From: an uncultured Persicobacter sp.
GTDB lineage: Bacteria > Bacteroidota > Bacteroidia > Cytophagales > Cyclobacteriaceae
Direction: 5' to 3'
Assembly (NCBI GenBank): GCA_947498325.1
Contig: CANMKE010000004.1
Coordinates: 1 to 64,000 of the forward strand
Length of the DNA stretch: 64,000 nucleotides
Position numbers and translations under genes: made by a program. Position 1 is the first letter of the stretch. Each line of letters begins with the position of its first letter. The notes under the pieces were generated by a model. It searched no databases and had not been told where the DNA came from. It saw only the letters and a list, made by a program, of their open reading frames with translations. This document shows, piece by piece, positions 1 to 6,983 of the stretch.

Positions 1-13
1 AATTCAAAAAAAG

Positions 14-101
14 ACAAGCCAAGATCGCATCGCTCAACCACTTACCCTTGCTGCCTTCCGGCCCTGGGGGAGTTCAGTAGGAGCTGATCGTCCTGACTTG
101 C
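14..101 (-). ncRNA. ffs: Small SRP RNA (4.5S-type), copy 1
   Basis: Read on the minus strand, this contains the SRP Alu-less domain IV core GGCCGGAAGGCAGCAAGGG, which binds Ffh. The 5' GCAAGUCA pairs with the 3' UGGCUUGU to close the rod, and a run of seven U follows directly, so the closing stem also looks like a terminator. A Bacteroidota promoter lies 5 bp upstream. Copy 1 is identical over 101 bp to copy 2 except for one base (T78 versus C285 on the plus strand). The exact ends are inferred from the fold. Confidence 0.9.
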
Positions 102-106
102 GGGCA

Positions 107-137
107 CAAACATACGAACTCATTATCGATTTCCAAA
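107..137 (-). promoter_or_regulatory. Promoter of SRP RNA copy 1
   Basis: On the minus strand a -7 element TATGTTTG (107-114) is preceded by TTTG (134-137) with a 19-bp spacer. This matches the Bacteroidota sigma-A consensus TTTG/TAnnTTTG. It puts the transcription start at about 101, exactly where the RNA fold begins. Confidence 0.75.
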
Positions 138-174
138 ACATGACATCAAAAAATTCAAACAATTTTTTGGGCAT

Positions 175-200
175 AAAAAAAGCCCTCATATAGAGTGCTT
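175..200 (-). terminator. Terminator between the two SRP RNA copies
   Basis: On the minus strand, AAGC-A-CTC pairs with GAG-G-GCTT around a 5-nt loop (one mismatch), and seven T follow. It would stop read-through from SRP copy 2 before copy 1. Confidence 0.6.
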
Positions 201-220
201 CGCGGATAATTCAAAAAAAG

Positions 221-308
221 ACAAGCCAAGATCGCATCGCTCAACCACTTACCCTTGCTGCCTTCCGGCCCTGGGGGAGTTCAGCAGGAGCTGATCGTCC
301 TGACTTGC
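221..308 (-). ncRNA. ffs: Small SRP RNA (4.5S-type), copy 2
   Basis: This is a second SRP RNA gene in the same orientation, 207 bp from the first. The repeat covers 208-308 with one substitution, which lies outside the GGAAGG/AGCAAG core, so both copies should bind Ffh. The sequence between the copies is not duplicated. Upstream on the minus strand lies a near-consensus -7 element CAACTTTG (313-320) and a TTG at 341-343, so this copy may have its own promoter. Confidence 0.9.
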
Positions 309-534
309 TCTGCAAAGTTGGGGAAAAAGTTCGGATTCTGCAACCTCAGCCCATAAAAAAGCCATTCAGCAGCCCTGAAGGCACACTCAACCCACGAATG
401 ATCAAGCAGTTGACCCTTGATTTTTTTTCTCCCCAACACCAAAACTCCGTACAAATCGCCCTTACCTGTTGCCTTTGGCACTGCATTTTGATTAACTTGA
501 CGCTTCAATTTCAATCTGATCCTATTCCCATTTT

Positions 535-1005
535 ATGAAAAAATTTCTTGCCCTCCTTTTTTCTGTGTGCTGCCTGTCGTCAGTGGCAGTGGCACAATCA
601 AAATCTTCCGCACCAAATACTGAAGGCAAACTTGAGCTTGGTATTCGGATGAGTGTTACACCGGGCGTTACGGGTGTCTATAAACTTGGCGAACAGCAAT
701 CTATCGAGGGGTTACTGAATTTCGATGGTAACGCAGCCATTCTTTCTGGTTTTTACAGGTATAATTTCGGCTTGCTCTCCTCCAATATCCCGGGGCTTAC
801 CTGGTATGGCGGCGCAGGGGCACACCTGCGCATGGACAGCGGCCTGACCCTCGGTGCTGGGGCAATGATTGGCTTGCAGTACACCTTCGACGAAGCTCCG
901 ATCAATATCAGTATTGACTGGAAACCATCTTTCGATATTGTTGGCGTGGACGGTGGCGGTGGCCACTATAACGACGTCGGGCTTTCTGTCAGGTACATGT
1001 TCTAA
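535..1005 (+). CDS. Small secreted beta-barrel-like protein
   Basis: The 156-residue product starts with a signal peptide (MKKFLALLF, ending in SVAVAQ at about residue 21). The rest alternates short Gly/aromatic strands and ends in RYMF, a C-terminal Phe typical of outer membrane barrels. An eight-strand OmpX-like porin is the most likely fold. Function is unknown. It is a single gene with its own terminator at 1025-1065. The barrel call is inference from composition, strand pattern and the terminal Phe. Confidence 0.65.
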   Translation: MKKFLALLFSVCCLSSVAVAQSKSSAPNTEGKLELGIRMSVTPGVTGVYKLGEQQSIEGLLNFDGNAAILSGFYRYNFGLLSSNIPGLTWYGGAGAHLRMDSGLTLGAGAMIGLQYTFDEAPINISIDWKPSFDIVGVDGGGGHYNDVGLSVRYMF

Positions 1006-1024
1006 AATTGAGCTCCCATTAAAG

Positions 1025-1065
1025 AAGCCTCAAAGTTATATTAATTTACTTTGAGGCTTTTTTTT
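1025..1065 (+). terminator. Rho-independent terminator
   Basis: A perfect 12-bp stem (AAGCCTCAAAGT with ACTTTGAGGCTT) around an 11-nt loop is followed by eight T. It ends the barrel protein gene at 1005. Confidence 0.9.
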
Positions 1066-1152
1066 ATTGAAAAATACCGACAATATTGACCCTTCAGCTA
1101 ACCTCTATGATTTTATATAGTTGATTTTTTTAAAGTACATTAAGTAGATATT

Positions 1153-2034
1153 ATGAGTAACAAGATAGACCCTTCAGAACTGATCATTAACGAAAATGGC
1201 AGTATTTTCCATCTGAACCTGATGCCCGAAGACATTGCAGATACCATTATTTTAGTGGGTGACCCCGGCCGTGTGGAGTTGATTTCCTCTTATTTTGACC
1301 ATGTTGAACTGGAGAAAAAAAACCGCGAGTTTGTTACCAGAACGGGTACATACAACGGAAAGCGAATTTCGGTGGTAGCCACAGGTATTGGTACCGATAA
1401 CATCGACATTGTAGTGAATGAACTTGACGCCCTGGCGAATATCGACCTAAAAACTCGCGAGATTAAGGCTGAAAAGAAACAGCTGAATTTCGTGCGTATC
1501 GGTACTTCTGGCGCATTGCAGGAAGACCTCCCAGTGCATTCGTTTCTGCTTTCTGAAAAAGGAATGGGCTTTGATGGCCTGTTGAACTTTTATGCGAACC
1601 GTGCGGCAGTTTCTGACCAGCAACTCGAAGATGCTTTCACAAAACACACCGACTGGGACAGCAAACTTACAGCGCCTTATGTTGTGCCTGCCGCTGAGGA
1701 GCTGATCAGTAAACTCAAAAGCGATGCTACAAGACAGGGGATCACGATCTCGGCACCCGGTTTTTACGGACCACAGGGGCGCATGCTTCGCCTGAAAACG
1801 GCAGACCCTGCACTTAACGACAAAATCAGTGCTTTTGAATTTGAGGGACAGAAGATCACCAACTACGAAATGGAATGTTCTGCCATTTATGGCTTATCGG
1901 CATTGCTTGGGCATCATGCTGCCACGGTATGCCTAATTATTGCCAACAGGCTGCGCGGGGAGTTTGGTGGCGATTATAAACCACACATGAAGCGACTGGT
2001 AAAATATGTGCTCGATGCACTGACCAAGAACTAA
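1153..2034 (+). CDS. Nucleoside phosphorylase (uridine phosphorylase-like)
   Basis: The 293-residue protein belongs to the PNP_UDP_1 family, which splits nucleosides with phosphate into a base and ribose-1-phosphate for salvage. Visible motifs are GDPGR at 36-40 (phosphate loop), RIGTSG at 115-120, and NYEMECSAIYGL near 238-249, where the EME triad binds ribose. It is about 40 residues longer than E. coli Udp because of insertions in the middle, so the substrate (uridine, purine nucleoside or another) is not fixed. It stands alone, with the SDR gene 51 bp downstream. Confidence 0.85.
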   Translation: MSNKIDPSELIINENGSIFHLNLMPEDIADTIILVGDPGRVELISSYFDHVELEKKNREFVTRTGTYNGKRISVVATGIGTDNIDIVVNELDALANIDLKTREIKAEKKQLNFVRIGTSGALQEDLPVHSFLLSEKGMGFDGLLNFYANRAAVSDQQLEDAFTKHTDWDSKLTAPYVVPAAEELISKLKSDATRQGITISAPGFYGPQGRMLRLKTADPALNDKISAFEFEGQKITNYEMECSAIYGLSALLGHHAATVCLIIANRLRGEFGGDYKPHMKRLVKYVLDALTKN

Positions 2035-2085
2035 ACTAATTTCTTCGATATTCGCTTACGATAGTAACTCACTAAACGTACGATC

Positions 2086-2775
2086 ATGAGCAAATATTTG
2101 ATTGTCGGTGCAAGCAGCGGTATAGGGCTTGCATCGGCAAAAAAACTCACCGCCAACGGCCACCAAGTTATCGGCATCAGCCGTAGCGAAAACCTTTTCA
2201 GCCACTCGAATTATGATCACTTTACGGCTGATATTACCGAGAAAAACCCACCCTTCCCACAGCTGGAATCCCTGGATGGTATCATCTATTGCCCGGGCTC
2301 CATCAATCTGAAGCCTTTTCAGAGTTTAAAGCCTCAGCAATTTGAAGAGGATTTTGAACTTAACTTTTTAGGAGCAGTAAAGACCCTTCAACATTATTAT
2401 CCGCTCCTGAGGAAATCACCCGAGGCGGCAGTCATCCTTTTCAGTACTGTTGCTGTGCAACGCGGCATGAAACACCACAGCTCTATTGCAGCGGCCAAAG
2501 GCGCTATCGAAGGGCTTACCCGCTCCCTTGCAGCCGAATGGGCTCCAAAAATCAGGGTCAATGCACTGGCTCCTTCACTGGTCAAAACTTCATTGGCAGA
2601 ATCCCTGATCAATACGGAGGACAAAGAAGAGCAGGCCGCCAACCGCCACCCCATGCAACAAATCGGCGACCCCGATGATCTGGCGGCACTTTGCGCCTAT
2701 TTACTCGGGCCTACTGCCAAATGGATCACCGGACAGGTTATCGGTATCGATGGGGGAATTTCCTCCCTCGGCTAA
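2086..2775 (+). CDS. SDR-family protein lacking the catalytic Tyr
   Basis: The 229-residue Rossmann protein has the nucleotide motif VGASSGIG at 7-14 and the C-terminal SDR signature IRVNALAPS. The YxxxK motif should fall at 134-138, but the sequence is IAAAK: Lys138 is present and Ile134 replaces the catalytic Tyr. Ser120/Thr121 sits at the Ser position. It may be a divergent reductase, an NAD(P)-sensing protein, or use another acid. The gene is followed by a strong terminator. Confidence 0.8.
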   Translation: MSKYLIVGASSGIGLASAKKLTANGHQVIGISRSENLFSHSNYDHFTADITEKNPPFPQLESLDGIIYCPGSINLKPFQSLKPQQFEEDFELNFLGAVKTLQHYYPLLRKSPEAAVILFSTVAVQRGMKHHSSIAAAKGAIEGLTRSLAAEWAPKIRVNALAPSLVKTSLAESLINTEDKEEQAANRHPMQQIGDPDDLAALCAYLLGPTAKWITGQVIGIDGGISSLG

Positions 2776-2857
2776 GCGCACGTTATTTTTGATCCCTTTT
2801 ACAAAACGCCAATTTTTTTCAATATTTTCAAATCACAAATACCCGCAAAAAAATCGC

Positions 2858-2882
2858 AAGGAGCCTTCGGGCTCCTTTTTTT
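2858..2882 (+). terminator. Rho-independent terminator
   Basis: AAGGAGCC and GGCTCCTT pair around a TTCG tetraloop and are followed by T. It ends the SDR gene and insulates the tyrosine operon promoter that starts 58 bp later. Confidence 0.92.
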
Positions 2883-2939
2883 GGCTGAAAAACAAATCGG
2901 GATATTAATGTAATAAAAATGCTTTTTTCCGGACAGCTA

Positions 2940-2970
2940 TTGGATATTTCGTCAAGGTGATTTAAGTTTG
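2940..2970 (+). promoter_or_regulatory. Promoter of the tyrosine leader/operon
   Basis: A -33 TTG (2940-2942), a 20-bp spacer and a perfect -7 TAAGTTTG (2963-2970) match the Bacteroidota consensus. The start of transcription would be near 2976, only about 12 nt before the leader peptide ATG. Confidence 0.75.
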
Positions 2971-2987
2971 TAGCACTCGAAAAAATT

Positions 2988-3053
2988 ATGAAAAACGTAA
3001 GCGTAAATATCATTCCCACCCGATATTATTACTATTATCGCTATCAGGCTTAA
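2988..3053 (+). CDS. Tyrosine-rich leader peptide (putative attenuator)
   Basis: This is a 21-codon ORF, ATG 2988 to TAA 3051. Codons 13-19 read YYYYYRY, so six of seven are Tyr codons. It lies about 12 nt from a consensus promoter and 70 bp upstream of the aminotransferase and prephenate dehydrogenase genes of tyrosine synthesis. This fits classic leader-peptide control, with the ribosome stalling when charged Tyr-tRNA is scarce. The stop codon overlaps a 6-bp hairpin (GGCTTA 3047-3052 with TAAGCC 3061-3066). The 72 nt from the stop codon to the next gene hold about 21 C and only 3 G, so a Rho-type mechanism is as likely as an intrinsic terminator. Confidence 0.7.
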   Translation: MKNVSVNIIPTRYYYYYRYQA

Positions 3054-3122
3054 TCCAACATAAGCCGACCAACCCCACTACATCTACTTTTTTTCGAATT
3101 ATCCCTTTTTAAAAATTTCATC

Positions 3123-4286
3123 ATGATTATTCCAAAAGCCGAGCGGCTAAATAGTGTTAAGGAATACTATTTTTCTGTCAAATTACAGGAAGTTCGCGAA
3201 CTTATTGCCCAAGGAAAAGAGGTCATCAATATTGGTATCGGTAACCCTGACCAACGACCTTCAAGTGCCACTTTAGAAGCATTAACCAATGCTGTCAATC
3301 AAAATGATGCACACGGTTATCAGCCTTATCGCGGTATCGCTCCCTTACGCTCTGCCATGGCCAATTGGTATAAACGCACTTATGATGTAAGCCTGCAGCC
3401 GGACACCGAAATTCTCCCACTGATGGGCTCAAAAGAGGGGATTACACACATTTCTTTGGCTTTCTTAAATCCAGGAGATGAGGTTTTAGTGCCTGAACTC
3501 GGCTACCCTGCTTACCGGTCGGTCACCGAAATGATCGGTGCCAAGAGCGTCAATTTCCCAATGGTGGAATCTACCTGGGAGCCTGATTTTGCCGCATTGG
3601 AGCAAATGGACCTTTCGAAAGTAAAAATCATGTGGGTCAATTACCCCAACATGCCAACAGGCAAGCAAGCTTCCTTGGGATTGTTTGAGCGGTTGGTCGC
3701 TTTTGCCCAAAAGCACCAGATTTTACTTTGCCATGACAACCCCTATTCATTGATTCTTCCGCAGCAAAAACCGATCAGTATTTTGTCGGTGGCAGGAGCC
3801 AAAGAAGTCGCTATTGAGTTGAATTCAATGAGTAAATCACACAATATGGCCGGCTGGCGTATTGGCTGGATCAATGGCGATCAGGCCTATTTGAATGAGA
3901 TCATCAAGGTAAAAAGCAATGTTGATTCCGGTATGTTCCGACCACTTCAGGAGGCGGCCACTGCGGCGCTCAGCAATTCCGAGGCGTGGCATCAAGCACA
4001 AAATGAGGTTTATGCGCAAAGGAAAAAGCTGATGACGCAGGTACTCGACAAGCTACAGTGCACCTACGATAACGAGCAGGTGGGCATGTTTCTTTGGGCA
4101 AAAATCCCCGACCAAATTCAGGAAGTGGAGAAACTCGTCGATCGCCTGCTGTATGATTACAGTATCTTTTTAAGCCCTGGCTTTATTTTCGGAGAGAAAG
4201 GCCAACGGTACATCCGGGTGTCGCTTTGTACGCCTGAAAGCAAAATTCAGGAAGTCATTGACCGCCTTGCGGATTTTAAAATTTAA
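3123..4286 (+). CDS. PLP aminotransferase, class I/II (tyrosine branch)
   Basis: The 387-residue fold-type I aminotransferase has NYPNMPTG at 173-180 and the Schiff-base Lys238 in SMSKSHNMAGWRIGW; the C-terminal RVS holds the carboxylate-binding Arg. The sequence resembles the LL-DAP/aspartate/aromatic group. The next gene is prephenate dehydrogenase, 37 bp downstream, and the leader peptide upstream is rich in Tyr. The best guess is therefore an aromatic or aspartate aminotransferase acting on 4-hydroxyphenylpyruvate or prephenate. Substrate cannot be fixed by eye. Confidence 0.85.
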   Translation: MIIPKAERLNSVKEYYFSVKLQEVRELIAQGKEVINIGIGNPDQRPSSATLEALTNAVNQNDAHGYQPYRGIAPLRSAMANWYKRTYDVSLQPDTEILPLMGSKEGITHISLAFLNPGDEVLVPELGYPAYRSVTEMIGAKSVNFPMVESTWEPDFAALEQMDLSKVKIMWVNYPNMPTGKQASLGLFERLVAFAQKHQILLCHDNPYSLILPQQKPISILSVAGAKEVAIELNSMSKSHNMAGWRIGWINGDQAYLNEIIKVKSNVDSGMFRPLQEAATAALSNSEAWHQAQNEVYAQRKKLMTQVLDKLQCTYDNEQVGMFLWAKIPDQIQEVEKLVDRLLYDYSIFLSPGFIFGEKGQRYIRVSLCTPESKIQEVIDRLADFKI

Positions 4287-4323
4287 TGGTTAAATAAAAT
4301 CACCTTTATACTATTTTTTTGCT

Positions 4324-5184
4324 ATGAAAATATGTGTTATTGGATTGGGGCTTTTAGGAGGTTCCTTTGCACTCGGGGTACGTAACACCCTTGACGATGT
4401 AGAAATTATTGGGGTGGATAAAAACCCTGAGCATTCGCAAAAAGCCCTTGAACTGGGGATTATCGACAAGATCATGACCATGGAAGATGCTGTTCCGCAG
4501 GCTACCATCGCCGTGATCGCCACACCAGTGAATATCATTGAGTATCAGTTACCGTTTGTACTGGATTTGATCTCGCCTATGGGTGTGGTGATTGACCTTG
4601 GTTCTACCAAAGGGAACATCTGTAAAGCGGCCGAAGATCATCCCAAAAGAGCACGATATGTAGCAACACACCCGATCGCCGGTACCGAAAATTCCGGTCC
4701 TGAATCTGCTTTTAAGGGCTTGTTCCGAAACAAAACAATGATTATCTGCGACCGTGAGAAAAGCGACCCGATCGCCTACCAGTTTATCAAGAGCATTTTC
4801 AAGGACCTTGACATGCAGGTATCTTATATGGATTCGGTGGAACACGACAAGCACATTGCCTATGTTTCGCACCTCTCGCACATCAGTTCTTTCGCCCTTG
4901 GTGCGACGGTATTGGACATGGAAAAAAGCGAGAAGAGCATCTTTGCCATGGCAGGATCGGGTTTCAGTTCTACTGTCCGGTTGGCCAAAAGTTCGCCGGC
5001 CATGTGGGCGCCGATCTTTGAGCAAAATGCCGAAAATATCTCCGAAGCGCTGGGAAGTTATATTGAACACCTGAAATCGTTCAAAGAAATTATCGACAAT
5101 AAAGATATGGAAAAAAGCACACAGGTGATGAACCGGGTGAATGACATCCGCCGGGTGCTTAAAGGTATTGATATTAAATCCTAA
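4324..5184 (+). CDS. tyrA: Prephenate dehydrogenase
   Basis: The 286-residue enzyme oxidises prephenate to 4-hydroxyphenylpyruvate with NAD(P)+ in tyrosine synthesis. The N-terminal Rossmann motif is GLGLLGG at 7-13. The THPIAGTE block near 115 carries the catalytic His region, and a helical dimerisation domain makes up the second half. There is no chorismate mutase or C-terminal ACT domain, so allosteric feedback is probably absent and control may lie in the leader. It is the second and last gene of the operon; a terminator follows. Confidence 0.92.
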   Translation: MKICVIGLGLLGGSFALGVRNTLDDVEIIGVDKNPEHSQKALELGIIDKIMTMEDAVPQATIAVIATPVNIIEYQLPFVLDLISPMGVVIDLGSTKGNICKAAEDHPKRARYVATHPIAGTENSGPESAFKGLFRNKTMIICDREKSDPIAYQFIKSIFKDLDMQVSYMDSVEHDKHIAYVSHLSHISSFALGATVLDMEKSEKSIFAMAGSGFSSTVRLAKSSPAMWAPIFEQNAENISEALGSYIEHLKSFKEIIDNKDMEKSTQVMNRVNDIRRVLKGIDIKS

Positions 5185-5211
5185 CGCACTCCCCTTCATA
5201 GCAAAAATTAA

Positions 5212-5248
5212 AAAAGCACTAACTCCCTAAGAATTAGTGCTTTTTTTT
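5212..5248. terminator. Bidirectional terminator
   Basis: GCACTAA (5216-5222) pairs with TTAGTGC (5234-5240); A-runs and T-runs flank both sides. It serves tyrA on plus and the 5290 gene on minus. Confidence 0.88.
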
Positions 5249-5289
5249 ATGGGAAGGATTTCTTCCGCTATTATTAAGTCAGTACCTGA

Positions 5290-5721
5290 TTAAAGGACTT
5301 TCTCTCCGAACCAAACTTCTTTACGCATCACTTTGCCCGACTGAATCATGAATCGTAATGGGTTTGGAATCACGACCAAGCGGCAAATTCTGTCCTCAAG
5401 CTCTTCCACATCGACAATCACACCTTCTTTCATGCCAACATCAAACATCGGCTTGCCGTCGTCATCTTTTCCAACAATGGTGTATTCATGGGCAACATAT
5501 GCAATCGGTGACAATACATCGCTTTCAGGACAATATTGATCATGGATATCACCAATGATGTCCTCCAAATACTCACCATATTCATCAATAAAGTCATCTT
5601 CAAGGTCATGCAATTCCTCTTCAACGTCATCATACTTGTCGTCTGAATAGCTCATTGCAGTTAGCTCATTGCGCTTCAGTGCCAAGGCAATCAAGGCTTC
5701 ATTTAGTTTTTCCTTATCCAT
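5290..5721 (-). CDS. Acidic conserved hypothetical protein
   Basis: The 143-residue soluble protein has a strongly acidic helical N-terminal half (Asp/Glu-rich between about 27 and 60), then a beta-rich C-terminal half that contains VVIPNPLRFMI. No signal peptide or catalytic motif is visible. It is a single gene that converges on tyrA across a shared terminator. I do not recognise the family. Confidence 0.7.
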   Translation of the reverse strand: MDKEKLNEALIALALKRNELTAMSYSDDKYDDVEEELHDLEDDFIDEYGEYLEDIIGDIHDQYCPESDVLSPIAYVAHEYTIVGKDDDGKPMFDVGMKEGVIVDVEELEDRICRLVVIPNPLRFMIQSGKVMRKEVWFGEKVL

Positions 5722-5840
5722 ATCGAGATTAATCCTGTTTCCAGTTTAAAGATAAAGCAATTTTATAAAATCGGCAGTCCTAAAAAAGAAAAATCAGCGG
5801 ATTCTTACTACGATGTAAAAAATATCACCTTTTAATAATA

Positions 5841-5869
5841 TTGACATGCAAATCCTTCACATACTTTTG
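5841..5869 (+). promoter_or_regulatory. Promoter of the thioesterase gene
   Basis: TTG (5841-5843), an 18-bp spacer and TACTTTTG (5862-5869) fit the Bacteroidota consensus. The leader to the ATG at 5921 would be about 45 nt. Confidence 0.6.
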
Positions 5870-5920
5870 ATTCAGCCCACGAACTGTTAGATTACCAAAA
5901 AATTGAATAAGCATTGAATT

Positions 5921-6712
5921 ATGAAAGAGATAGAAGGAATCTGGCAGGAGGCACATCGTATTCAGGCCCACGAATGTGACCCTTTTGGCTTTGTACGCCC
6001 AATTGTTATTGCTGATATTTTACAGGAAGGTGCCAGTAATCATGCCATTTACCGTGGCTTTGGCTTTGATGACATGCTGAAAGAAGGGAAACTATGGGTG
6101 TTGAGTCGCATAGAAATTACTTTTTTAGAGCTCCCAAAATGGCGGGACTGCCTGAAGCTTAAAACCTGGGTAAAAAATTATCAGCGTTCTTTCTCCCATC
6201 GGGATTTTGAAATTTACAATGCCTCAGGCGAGTGCATTATCAAGGCCACTTCTTTATGGGTAATGATTGACCATGCCAATCGCCGACCAACCACTATTGG
6301 TACTGTGGCGGAAAAAATGCCTGCCTTTCCTGAAAAGCACGGTATTGAACGCTCGCCAGTACGGGTAAAGGCGGTCAGTACAGAAAAACCTTATGTTTTC
6401 GGTGTTCGCTATGGTGAAATCGATCTGAATAACCATGTCAACAACACCAAATACCTACAATGGGCCATTGACAGCCTCTCGGAGGAAGTTTGGCAAACCC
6501 ACCGACTTAGTAGCATCACGGCAAACTATCTTACAGAAACACGACTCAAAGACAAGGTTGAAGTGCACACCATTACTGAACAGGAGGGCGAAGGGCTATG
6601 TGTATTTACAAGCCTGACCAACCAGAACCAAGGAAAAAATGCTTGCCAGATCGAGACCCATTGGGTACCTGCCCATAAGGAATATGCATCTAAAAGTGCG
6701 GCGAAGGCTTAA
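5921..6712 (+). CDS. Acyl-ACP thioesterase
   Basis: The 263-residue protein has two hotdog domains, as in the FatA/bacterial acyl-ACP thioesterase family that releases free fatty acids from acyl carrier protein. The second domain holds DLNNHVNNTKY at 168-178 with the Asn/His catalytic region; the first has the KLWVLSRIEI strand at about 57-66. The length is normal for the bacterial family. It has its own promoter and stands alone, so the free fatty acid product and its use cannot be told from context. Confidence 0.85.
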   Translation: MKEIEGIWQEAHRIQAHECDPFGFVRPIVIADILQEGASNHAIYRGFGFDDMLKEGKLWVLSRIEITFLELPKWRDCLKLKTWVKNYQRSFSHRDFEIYNASGECIIKATSLWVMIDHANRRPTTIGTVAEKMPAFPEKHGIERSPVRVKAVSTEKPYVFGVRYGEIDLNNHVNNTKYLQWAIDSLSEEVWQTHRLSSITANYLTETRLKDKVEVHTITEQEGEGLCVFTSLTNQNQGKNACQIETHWVPAHKEYASKSAAKA

Positions 6713-6983
6713 CCTGAAGGAGTTACCGATCAATTTATTTTCAACAATTAAGAAGCTGATTCCATTCCCTGGCCTCATGACGGATACTTCTGTTTTTTCA
6801 GCATAATCAAACATCAGATAAAAGGTGGCTGATTATCGGAAGGACAGAACCCATCCGTCATATTTCAGAACAATTATTGACCGGGTATTTAACTGTCCAT
6901 ACCCCAACCTCCATGGTGTCCCATATTTATTGCTTCTTCTTCCACTTTGCTCATCTGTATTCCCCTAATCCCTGCCCTCAGCT
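6713..6983. other. Intergenic space, nothing recognised
   Basis: This 271-bp space lies between convergent genes. I see no ORF, terminator with a clear T-run, or RNA fold. Confidence 0.5.

Noticed and set aside
305-538. Open frames between the SRP RNA copies and the 535 gene on both strands
   Set aside because: They overlap the SRP RNA and promoter region, lack protein-like composition, and one runs into the signal peptide of the real gene.
4549-5199. 216-residue antisense ORF opposite tyrA
   Set aside because: It is a frame shadow of tyrA: long because of codon bias, with a His/Arg-rich composition and no recognisable domain.
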